This document shows, in pieces, positions 47,601 through 58,091 of a stretch of 64,000 nt of DNA; within the stretch, counting starts at the first letter, position 1; each line of letters begins with the position of its first letter. The stretch covers positions 1,860,001 through 1,924,000 of the forward strand of contig NC_064676.1 of the NCBI RefSeq assembly GCF_023278565.1. Direction: 5' to 3'. The DNA comes from Colletotrichum lupini. Lineage: Eukaryota; Ascomycota; Sordariomycetes; Glomerellales; Glomerellaceae. Below the pieces are notes generated by a model. The model saw only the letters and a list, made by a program, of their open reading frames with translations, was not told the origin of the DNA and made no database searches. The translations under genes were made by a program, and so were the position numbers.

Positions 47601-50549
47601 TGGGGACGACTTGGGGTGGCATGCTCATGTTGTCACTCATGCCTCGTCCTTGCTCGCCTTGCCGTTCTCATCAGGTCCTTCCTGTACCCTCGTAGAGTTA
47701 CAAGTCGCAGATACCATACATCCTTGGCCCAGCAAGGCCGAAGCGGAGAATGACATGCTGTCCTCAGCAACACGAGCGACGGGACATGGAATTCTCTGTT
47801 GGGTAACTGCATGAAGACATCACCAGCTGCTCCGTCTCCGATGCAAGTCATCGTCACTTCCAACCTCCAACACACCGCCAATTTCTCACGCAGGAGCAGT
47901 AGCGGATATGGGCAGAAAAAAGATAAAAAGGACATCACAAGTGAGCAATGTGATGGGTTCATCGACCCCCAATCGGCAGGCACGCCCGGCCGGTACTGCG
48001 GGCAGGTATCTTGCAGTGTCGTACCTGCTAAAGCTGCACTCCCTCTACCTAAGGCACGTAGGCTAATAAGGCATGTGCTACCTATGCTAAAAGGCATCCG
48101 GAAGGAAGAGGCACGTCTGCACTCTGTCTGCACTCTGCACGGGAAAGCGAAGAGGGTGTGGAGGATGGATGGATGCCGTGGTTCGTCGTTGGAATTAACA
48201 ACCCGGACGCGGTGACGTCGGTGGCTTCGAGAGCGGGACTAGAGCGGGGATACTGACTCTGTGGTATTCCCACCCTGAGCCGGCATCCACAAACGTCATT
48301 GTGCCACGGCCGCCATGGAGTCCGGCCCATCTGACTGGCCTACAATTCGCCAATGGAGAGGGGGGTGAATCCAGCAAATGTCCAAGATCCAAGGCGGAGT
48401 ACGTACTTTCCAGTACTGCGTACACACCCCTCTTTCCACAGCTACCAAAAGAAAAGAAATGCAACAACCAATTCTAGCTAATGCATGCAAGGTAGGAAGG
48501 TATCGCGACAAAGACCAAAGATGCCTGCCTCAGATCCCAAGGCGGTGCTTCCTTCATCTCTGACCTGATGGATATGTCACTGAAAATTTGTTACAGGAAA
48601 ATGAAGAGAGCAGAAAATCGTCAATTCAGTTCCATGCCACTCCAAAGGACCCTGCCACCGGCCCCAAAATCTCTAATTGACCCCACCGAAAGAAAATACT
48701 GTGCACCATCCACGAAAGCAGAGCAGCTACGGGGTACCGAGTACGGATAGCCATACCTTATTCATTCATACGGCGCAGGCATAGTGCATGTTCTCTCAAC
48801 CGAAGTTTCATGTTCCCTGTCGACGCATTTCATCTCATCAAAGAACGAGGGAAGAAGCCAACCGACCCTTATTTCCCTGGTTTCTATTTTTCGCAACCTC
48901 CTCCACCCTTTTTCAAAGTTCACTTTGGCACCTCCACCCATCTCGAAACACAAGATCTGCCGCAGGCCCGCAGCTCAATTGATGCCAACCCTCATGGTCC
49001 ATGAACCATTCGGCATCCTTTCGTCCCTTGACAGCAGTGGCCACAGGGATGTCCGTGTCTCGTCTTTACGCTGCCCGTGAATCGCAGTCGTAGTTGCAGT
49101 CGCAGTCGCCTCGTCTCTTGGGACGGAACCATCAAGTAGGAAATAGGGGTCGAGGCATATTCCTGGCAAACATTGCCCACTACGGATACTCTACCAGACG
49201 ACACAGCGGCATGCCTTTCCAGAGAAGCCCGTGTTCCTGACCACCCACTGACCGCTAGCTGCGCAGGAGACTTTGCGCCCTGCAGGCTGCGGTACCAACT
49301 GCCCTCCATTGACAAACAGAGGCACCCAGTGTCCGGACGGATACAGCGTTTTGCCTGTCTCGAGCTCCAACAGTGACGCGCACCTCACACCCTCAAGGCG
49401 CCACCTAACACCATGGCATTTTCGTAGATGTCCATGTTCAGGCGCCAGGAAATGCCATTGTCCTGAGGCGTCGAGCAGCTTACGGAACCAAGACCAACCG
49501 TGTTGCACTGCCATCGCGCCTTCTGCAGCGTCTATTCGTACCCCCCCACACGCCGTGCCCCCTTTTGTTTACTTTGACGGACCCCTAAGAAAGGAAAACA
49601 ACGGCGGAACGACGCGGCCACACCCTAGCCACCGCAATGCCAATGCCCTGCAAGTCTCGGACAGGCTTAGAGGACGGATAGACCAGACGAGAGATACTCG
49701 ATCCTCAGCACAGGGTCTTCTCTGCGCCATTGCCCAATGCAATTCAATCCAAGCCCATCCAAGCTTCGACTGCGGTTGCGACTCCTCCGACCAGAGTCAA
49801 ACACACCCTGTGCCAGTGCGGAGAGTTCAGTAGATAAACGTTGCCTTACGAATACTTGACCTCAATGTGCAGCCCTCTGTCGCCTCTCGCCTCCCGTCGG
49901 CCTGAGAGCGCTGAGCTCTGCTCACCTCAGTTTCTTTTGATGGTCCTGTGCCATGCCCCGACGCGGGAGCCATCCGCCCTCCACCACTCCTGAGCATCAG
50001 ATAACACTGAATCCCAGCACCTGAGATGGCATCCTTGCCCATAGAGCCAGCCTCACTCCTCTGGCACGACCAATGGCTTCTGCTAGCGACACAACACTGC
50101 ACACCGGCACGCCACGGACCATTTGCTTGCCTGCTTGCCTCCCCACCACGGTACGTCTACGGATATATGGAAATTTGGAAACAAAGAAAAAGAGGCGGCA
50201 AAGACCCCCATGCTCAGAAGTCTACACAGTACGTACGGCGTACCACAGAGAAGTCACAAACCAGTCGCTTTGGCCAATGGAAGCAGCTATCCAAGCCTTC
50301 ATACCTATGCAGTACCCTGAATTGCCACCACGAAGCTACCGGGTATATTCTCCTTTAACGCATTTACCTTCCCTCCAACCACCAGACACAATCAATCGCC
50401 GAGTCTTTCACTTTCACCATCGAGCCTCCCTCCCGCCCCCGGTCCCTGTAAAGTCCCCGCGGCGCCGGCCTCTTCACCGCTCAAAGCAGCCAACGGCCCC
50501 GTAACCGGACTTGCGCAAACGGACGGGGACAGACCATCAAGGTTCGCCC

Positions 50550-50582
50550 TACCTTACCTTGCCTTGCCTTGCCTTGCCTTGC
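50550..50582 (+). repeat. CCTTG/CCTTA pentamer tandem repeat
   Basis: Six to seven consecutive copies of a CCTTR pentamer. The first copies (ACCTTACCTT) match the AGGTA/TACCT words scattered through the non-coding DNA. Confidence 0.85.
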
Positions 50583-51438
50583 TGCAGTGCGGTCTCCGTC
50601 ACCAAGTCCCCATCCTGTCTCGCGCTACATCCAAATTCGTGCCTACAATCAATCGTACTGGTGGTTAACAAGACCCCCCTTGCGAGATTTTCTGACATCC
50701 GTCGGCCTTGTTTTCTTAGTCTGCTTTTTTTTTGCCACCCGACATGGCCCATTCAAACGAGCATCATCACCATCGTCAGTTTAGAATCAAGATCCAAGAC
50801 AAGGAAATGTCGAGTGAAATGTAATGCCTCAACTTGAGGCAATTGACTCTCACAAGTTACCACTCTGGATCCTGCCGAGGGGGGCAACGGGAGGGGCCCC
50901 CAAGGGTCCTCTCCGAGATGAAGGCAATTTAGCCTCGACGAACGGGAGGTGCTCCCAATCGAGAAGCTTGCAGCCAGATTTCGCATCGTCTCTTCTGCGT
51001 GAAGGGTTCTAATGCAACAAAACAAGGAAGTAAGCAACGACGAGAACCCGATATCGAGGGTTGGGAGAAGGCCATGTCGCCCATGTTTCTCTGAGCTGTC
51101 TGTCGCCAGGGCCCTAAGAAATGCCCGCATTCGGGAGTTTCGCGCGTATAGCGAGCAGGGCATGACGAAACGGAAGGTTGGGCCTTGGTCCGAAGCGCAT
51201 GGCTGCCGAACAACACAACAGCCCTATCTTGGCTACCTGTGTCCTCGAGGTTAGAATCTACTGCATGCACTTTTCAAGGAAGACATTCCAAGCATTCCAT
51301 ACACGGCCATGTTCTCACCTCTCTCGGTGTCTTGTCGGGTCGGGGCGGCGGCGGTGGTCGCTTCGGCCGAAAGCTATCATCAACATGAAAGCTCATCTCT
51401 TCCGTCTCACTCAAGTCCTTGTCAAATCACATCCCAGG

Positions 51439-51463
51439 CACACACACGCACACACACACACAC
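51439..51463 (+). repeat. CA dinucleotide microsatellite
   Basis: CA repeats interrupted once by GCA. Confidence 0.85.
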
Positions 51464-51530
51464 TGTAGATGGGCTATAGCATTGAGACGTAGTTCACTTG
51501 GACGGAAACATCCGTCTCATACCCCTCAAG

Positions 51531-51575
51531 AAGAGAGAGGGAGAGAGAGAAAGAAGAAGAAGAAAGCGCTCGTGT
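51531..51575 (+). repeat. GA/GAA purine tract
   Basis: A GA dinucleotide run passing into GAA triplets, purine only on the plus strand. Confidence 0.8.
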
Positions 51576-51992
51576 ACCTAGATGAACATCGAATCTACGC
51601 CCTTTAGCTGGCGATCATCCGCATATACAAGACAGTGTCTCACCCGCACGAAACAAACGCCCTCTAGGGCTTCTCGGGGCACGGGGCAAATCTCAACGCC
51701 GGAGGAGGATGCCTACCGGTACGTAAGTGGTTCTCGTGAGGATGATAGCGGGCGGAGGGAAGCAGCAGACTTTCACCGCGAGCGGAATAAGCTTTGGACG
51801 TTCACTTCCCCCCCGAATCGCCGCCATCTACGATCTCAAGCCCTCGTCTTCCAGCCATTATAGTGTAATGGTGTAGTGCTTGTAGGCCGTTCATGCTGTT
51901 TCCGGGCGTGAGTGAGTGAGATATCGTGGGCTCGCTGTTCTGGGGCAAGCGCAACGTCTTTTCTCCTGTTTTCCCTTTCCCCTCCTTGCTCG

Positions 51993-52013
51993 GTGTGTGC
52001 GTGTGTGTGTGTG
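51993..52013 (+). repeat. GT dinucleotide microsatellite
   Basis: GT repeats with one GC interruption, about 40 bp upstream of the hexamer array at 52050. Confidence 0.85.
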
Positions 52014-52049
52014 CCGTGTGATTGAAGAGCTCTGCACGAGGTACCTAAC

Positions 52050-52116
52050 AAGCTCAAGCTCAAGCTCTAGCTCTAGCTCTAGTTCTAGTTCAAGATCAAG
52101 ATCAAGTTCAAGTTCA
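52050..52116 (+). repeat. degenerate AGNTCN hexamer array
   Basis: About eleven consecutive 6-bp units of the form AGNTCN: AGCTCA twice, AGCTCT three times, AGTTCT, AGTTCA, AGATCA twice, AGTTCA twice. Neighbouring units are the most alike, as expected from stepwise duplication with mutation. One plus frame reads poly-Ser/Arg, but there is no evidence that it is translated. Confidence 0.85.
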
Positions 52117-53562
52117 CCGCAACCCCCGAAAGCTTCCGGCTTCCAGCTTATAGCTCCGAGTTCTGGACATCTCGAGCTAGGCAGGACGTCTCTCGTTAAA
52201 TCACAAAGGTCGGTATACACGAAACCATCTCCCCGTCGAAAACGACCTGTTCGTTCAGGCCAACACTTCAGCCACTTACTCACTGATCCACACTCTGAGC
52301 TCCCAGCATCCAGTACCTAAACGAGACCGAGGAAGGAGGGGGCGTGTGAGGCGCTGTCTCAAGATGAACCAGTCTCTGCCAGCGTTACACAGTTTCGAAG
52401 ACATACCGGCAGTGGAAAAGGGGGGGGCGTCGAAGCATAAGATCGGTGATCGAAGGGTTCAACAGAGAGAGAGAGAGACATGTACGCAAGCAGCTAAGCG
52501 TACAAGCGACATGACGATGACGGTACTGGCAATGATCTCAAACGTCGTACAGACACGTAGGGCGAGACATTTTCTGGCCGAGGGGAAGCGCTTGGGGGAG
52601 GAAGGCTGTTTTTTACGTGGCTGAGACAAGTGCTATGAGACAATATCAGGGGGAGGGATGGAGAGGAAACCAGTACACACCAGAGTACACTTGGATGACA
52701 TTCCTCTCTGTATCCTCGTCATCTTGACGAGTAGGAAAACACAGGCGCTGGGGCACTTGACTGCATCGATCACGATGGACGGCAAAAGGAGGAATGTTAC
52801 TGTAAACCTTGTTCGATACTGGATATTAAGCTACCTATGGCACTCAACCGCCATGAAGCTGCTGCTGTGTCTTCAAAGCTGGGTAGAAACAGCCTCAGCC
52901 AAGACTTGCTGGCCGAAATTGAAAAAAAAAGAGAATCCCTTTCCTCCACCTCTCTCTCTCTCTCTCATACCTCCAAGTTCAGAAGAAGCCTTTATCCCTC
53001 CTGTCTGACCTTGGGAAACTCCGACAATGTCTCATTTGGAGACGACAAAGTGAAGAAGAAAAAAATGAAACCTGATTGATAGTGATTGGTATTGTTTGGT
53101 TGTTTTGGTGTATGCGCGCGACCAGCTCGATAACAAAAAGGAGCTGTGTCCAGTTGTAGTGTACAAGTTCCTGGGAAGGAACCTTGCTGATTGTGTCCGA
53201 GAAGAGAAAGCGGCTTGACGCGCATAGTGGTATAACTAAACATGTAGACATTAAACAAAGGTCGTGAGGTCGTGAAGAATCGAATGCAGAGAAGTCGAGG
53301 CGGTCCACGAGGCTACTGTCAGATCGTATGGCGTGCCATATCGATTGGTCGTAGCCAGGTAGACTGCTATCGAAGACTTGCGTTTTGCGTGGTGCCGAAT
53401 ATGTGCCGCCTTCGTCCCTCTTGGACTCAACAGCTGATTCTATGCCTCCGTTGGTGAAAGATGTCGAGTCGCGATGGTATCCTTTTTCCACGCCATGCCT
53501 GTCCAAACGCCAGCAAGCAAAACCCTGATAAAAGACCGAAACCGAAACGTTCCTCACAAGTG

Positions 53563-56500
53563 CTACACGTGCGGAGCGCCAGGACGGCCCTTGCCGAGTG
53601 ACTCGAGTAACTCGTGGGGAGGAATCTTTCTCATACCGCCGCCGCGGTCGTACATCGATGTCGGTGCTGGCGAGTATCCCTCACGCTTCTTGCGCAGGCG
53701 ATCGAGGGCCATACCGACGATGACGATGAGGAAGATGAGGGCGAGCGAGATACCGAGTCCAATTAGGACAATGAATCCAAGAGCCATGCGGCCATCTGCT
53801 TTGGTATCAGTACGCGTTTTAAAAGGTATCGAGTATGCAAAACTTACCATTGTCGGAGAAGAAGTCCTGGTTCTCGGTGAAGATTCTCGAAATCGAGCCG
53901 GCGGTGTTACCGCCATTGACGGTGAGCGCGTACGGTTGGAAGGTCGTTCCGTTGAAGATGGCAGCCGACGCTGATCCGTAGCCGGGAACGTTGAGGGAGC
54001 CAGTAATCATCAAGGCTTGGTTGGAGTCAAGGATGTCGGTATTATCGTGGGATGAGGTCAGAGAAAAGACCTGGATGCTGTTGACAATAGTGCCCGGAAG
54101 TAGAGTAGTTCCGGCAGATTGCCACTTGGAGCCGTCGTACTTCATCAGGTAGATGGAGCCGTTGTTCGCGGTTCCGGAAACCCAGAGTTGCTTGCGATCA
54201 CTCGATCCAGCCGTCAGAACCTCGACGGGACCAGGCAGAGAGTCCTCGCCGGGGTAGGCAGACCATGCCTGGCGATCGGGGCTGTACATGGCAAGCATGG
54301 TTGGAGAGGTACCATTCAATGTGAAGTTGCCACCGGCAACAAGCTGGGACTTGCTGGTCCAGATGAGGCAATGACCGGTGCCTTCGAGGTTAACACCGGG
54401 ACGGTTCCAACCTGCCAGAGATGTGTCGTAGTAGCAGACACCTGGGCAGCCGAGTGCTCCAGCTGATTCGAAAGAACCAGCAACATAGACATCGCCAGAA
54501 TCGGGGCGGACCTCAATGGAGGTGACAGTCGCGTTTCCGCCGCTGATGCCGGGAGGTTGCGTGCTGTTGAAGGTAGCAGTTTGAAGGTTCAGGGAAATGA
54601 TACCTCGCACAGCATTGTTGTTGACAGTACCACGGACACTACCTCCGGCAAAGAGAAGGTCGCCAGTTACCGCAAGGGCAATGAAGGTTGAGTTGTCCTC
54701 GATCTGAGAGCCGAGGCCGGTGATCGAGTTCGAGTTCGACCCGTCAATGAGCACCAGGTTGTTGGCGGAGCTGCCGTTGGTGCCCACGGCTGTGAAGTGA
54801 CCACCGAGGATGGTAATGTTGCGGTTGTTGCCAGTGTAGAATGCACCAGTGACCACGCCCGTAATGTTGCCACTGGCCAGAGAATCGCGCTTGCTGACGG
54901 TGCTAGAGGTCGTCGAAGATGACTTGAACTTGACCGGGAACTGGCCAAACTTCTCAGCAAGGGTGACGGCACCATTGGCACTAATAGTTGCCGAGGTCAT
55001 CGATCCTGCGTAGAGAGATCCTCCTCCGGGAAGATCGAGAATGCCAGTAGTCAGGATTCCGTTCAAGGCCGGGACAGGGCCGTTGAGGTTCTGCAGCCAA
55101 TTCTTCTGAGAGGGCACCCAGACGGCAAAGCCGGAAGCCTGAATAGCTGAGTTGTCTCCGAACGCGTTGATCTCGCTGAAGTCACCAGTGAATGTAACGA
55201 CCGACTCTGCCTCACTCTCGCTTGTAATGTTGACGAGCATCGGGACAACGTGGGAGACTTCGCCGTTGACGCCTGCACCAAGTGCAGTCCACGTGTTGGC
55301 GGAGGTGTCGTACACGCCGACATTGTTGAGACCTGTGACGGCATTGTCGAGGGTGTTGGAGAAGACACCGCCAACGTAAAGTTGGGTACCGTTGAGTTCC
55401 ATCGCCTTCACTTCGCCATTGAGACCGCCGTCGAGAGCCATGGTAGCCTCGCTTGCCGTGTTGATACCAATGACATTGCGGGCAGTAGATGACGTGAAGT
55501 TGCCTCCGACGATGACCAAGTCGCCAGCAGTCGTCAAGCTAGTGACTGCAGATCCTGAAGAGAATGAGGACCCGAGCTGGTTGATCTTGGAGCTCTTGAA
55601 ATCAGTGTTGACTGTGGCAGACGAAGGGTCGAAGTCGAATAGGCCATTTAGGCCACCCGTCGAATTGATAAGGGTGAATCCGACTCGCTGAGCGACAATG
55701 GTCATTTCATCAATGCTCTGCCCAGCCAAAGGAGTCAGGGTGACGCTGGGCCGGAAGCCGTCTGCTGAGCTCGCCTCGATATAGCCGAAGTAGATCTGGT
55801 CATACTTGTCAAAGTTATTAGTCTGGTAAAGGGACGTCGTAAACTTGTTGCTACCAGTGGACGACATGATGCCGGTAACGTTGACCTGTGCTCGGGTCGA
55901 GCAGGTACCGTCTTGCAGGCAGCCGGGCGTGTACAGGTTGACGGAATAGTTGCCAGACTCCTTGAGATCCGGGAGGAAGGTAACCGTGGCGGAGCTTGCG
56001 CTGATGGTTCCGGATAGCTTGGCAGTCAAGTACTGAGAGCTGCTCTGCAAGGAAGGAGAAGTCGACCACGGTCCGGTGGTCGTGGCAGATGACTTGGTGT
56101 CACTATCTGCGCAGGCCGGGGAGTTGAAGTCGTTGATGGCGTACGAGTTGATGTCGTCCTCGAAAAGTTGGATGCCGTTCAGACCACCGCCAGATCCGTA
56201 GTAGTCGGAAATATCGATTCTGAATGAGTTCATTCCGACCAGGTTGACAAAGTGGAAGTCCTGGAACTTGAGAGTCGAGTTGTTGCTGAGAGGACACTCG
56301 CTAGTGCAGGTAGCGTTCTGACCAGTCGTGGGGTCCACGTAGGTCATGTTCAAGATACCGCCCAGAGGGAGAGCAGTAAAACGGAATGTCTTAGTTCCTC
56401 GGCCGTCCTGGTGGGTGTTCCAGAGCCGCATCTTGGTGGGCTGGAAACCGAAGCCGAAACTTGCCTGCCAGAATCCAGCAGAGTTGTCGCGGAGCAGCCA

Positions 56501-57313
56501 AGTGTTGCCTGAGCCATCAGCCCCGTCCGTCTTGCAGATGATGTTGCGAGGGTCACTGAAGCCAGCGGTAGAGGTGCTCGAAGCCGAAGTAACGTTGGCA
56601 GTCGAGAGGTTGATAACCTGTCCATCTGGGGTGCTGGGAGTGCTAGTGTTGCCAAGCCCAGTGAAGCTGCCGCCAAAGACGATGTGGCCGTTTGAAGCCT
56701 TGGTGATGGACGAAACAGGGCCGTTGAAACCAGCGAAAGGAAGGTTAGTCCATCCATCGGTGCCGTACCAGGCGATTGCGTTCGTCGAGTTGGCGCCTCT
56801 GAAGTTACCTCCAACATAAACGGTGTTGGCAGCTTGGTCGCAGAGAAGAGTGTTCACCTGACCTGACAGACCGGCCAGAGGGGTGATCTGGGAGGTGTTG
56901 GGGTTGAACAAGGCGATGCCTTGAGACTGAGTGCCATCCAAGCTCGTGAAATTACCGCCAATTACCACTCCCTGCATCGTTCCATTGTCGAGGGTGAATG
57001 TGCACATGTCGTGAATTGAGGCATCAGTTGAGATGAGCGACGCAAAGGCCCCATTGGGCAGCTGAGAAAGCAAAGACTCGCTTCCGTTTGTGCTGTAAGG
57101 CTTCTCATTTTGCTCCTCAAACTGGTAGAGGGAGATTCCGTTGAAGTCGCCCGCCACACCAATTCTGCCAAGCTGGGAAAGGTCGAGGTTCGCATCGGAA
57201 ACTGGGGTGAACTGGATTGCTGCCACCGAGGGAGGTGCGAGGGCTGCCACTGCAAGAAGGTTCGCCCACTTACTCCGGCGCGCCGAAGGGCGCTTACCGA
57301 GAGCTAAACGCAT
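53563..57313 (-). CDS. RAX2: RAX2-like cortical polarity landmark protein
   Basis: Minus-strand exons 57313-53848 and 53795-53563 (52-nt intron, GTAAGT...CAG) give 1232 residues. RAX2 is a plasma-membrane glycoprotein that marks bud sites in yeast and contributes to hyphal-tip polarity. The N-terminus is basic and then hydrophobic (about residues 16-33), consistent with a signal peptide or anchor. The long extracellular region contains repeated GGNFTS/GGSFTG-type blades (kelch-like/beta-propeller), many N-x-S/T sequons and two conserved Cys pairs. The second exon encodes a single transmembrane helix (about 1160-1186, ALGFIVLIGLG...), a basic stop-transfer RLRKKR and a short cytosolic tail ending GRPGAPHV. 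The intron sits just before the membrane helix, so unspliced transcript would lack the anchor. Confidence 0.93.
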
Positions 57314-57823
57314 TGCTATTGCTGTTCGGTCGGCAAGAGGGTGGTGAGTTGGGTGCTGTGAATGCTGGGTATCGAAGCTGTTGAATTGAAGATTTTTGAT
57401 GCTTGAGAATCGGACTGGATATCGCGTCGCATTGGCAGGAATCTAATTTTGGATGCTGGCCATGGAAAGAATGATGTCTGCTGCTTCGTTTGATCGGTCG
57501 CGAGTTCGGAGGCGCGTCGAAAATCGGTGGTGCGAAATTAAACGGAGAGAAGGAGTCGAATCGGGTCGAGTCGAATCGGAAGGTGAGGATTTAGCGAATA
57601 ATCGGGGGAGTGAAAACGAGCGTCTGGTGTCGGATGTAGAGAAGGAAAAGAAAATAGAGAGTAGTTTGGTCGCCCAGTTCTATCGTCGGACAAGAAAAAA
57701 GGTTAGAACTGAGTTGCAGCCATTTGATGGCAGCGACGACGAGGTGGTGAGAGCTGCGCTTCCTATTCTTCCCCCTGCTCTTTGTCGACCGCAGTGTTTT
57801 GTTGTTTGTTGGTGGAGAGGCGG

Positions 57824-57867
57824 ACAGACACAGACGCAGACGCAGAGCCAGAGCCAGAGCCAGACGG
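57824..57867 (+). repeat. CAGACR/CAGAGC hexamer array
   Basis: About seven consecutive degenerate 6-bp units (CAGACA, CAGACG, CAGAGC) in the presumed RAX2 leader. Confidence 0.8.
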
Positions 57868-58060
57868 GAGCCCAGAGGGAAGGAGAGAGGCTGAGTCGCC
57901 AGACGAGATGGGGCCTGGAATGGAAGGTGCGGGCCCCACTTTGCAGACTTGTACCTGCCCGTACCTGCGCCAGGGAAATTGGTGGTGACTTGAGGTTGCA
58001 CTTACCTCCTATCAAAAGCACTGACACTTTTTTGTGGGTGGGGCGGTGCCTCCACTCACC

Positions 58061-58091
58061 GTAAGGTACCTTACGGAGTAAGGTACGGATA
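58061..58091. repeat. cluster of palindrome plus TACGG words
   Basis: A perfect 14-bp palindrome GTAAGGTACCTTAC (58061-58074) overlaps TACGGAGTA (58072-58080) and is followed by AAGGTACGGATA. All three families of dispersed word therefore sit together in 31 bp. Confidence 0.85.

Larger units (their letters stand above)
41688..53562. other. gene desert downstream of the FlbC-like gene
   Basis: About 11.9 kb with no recognisable gene. The left end (to about 42.7 kb) probably holds the 3' UTR of the FlbC-like gene, and the right end that of leftward RAX2. Frames of 140-210 codons (42013-42642 plus, 47633-48133 minus, 49273-49833 plus, 52979-53557 minus) have no domain and conflict with each other. 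The stretch 43.6-44.7 kb is purine-rich on the plus strand. The right half contains several microsatellites, listed separately, and further TACGG words. Confidence 0.5.

Noticed and set aside
49273..49833. 186-codon Cys-rich plus frame, considered as an effector-like secreted protein
   Set aside because: No signal peptide after the first Met, no regular cysteine pattern, and competing frames on the other strand.
52979..53557. 192-codon minus frame directly after RAX2
   Set aside because: Lies in the presumed RAX2 3' UTR; no family recognised.
23535..53562. transposons or RIP-mutated repeats as the cause of the gene deserts
   Set aside because: No reverse transcriptase, integrase, transposase or long terminal repeat signature was seen, and no strongly AT-rich block. 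A repeat-masking run could still find old copies.
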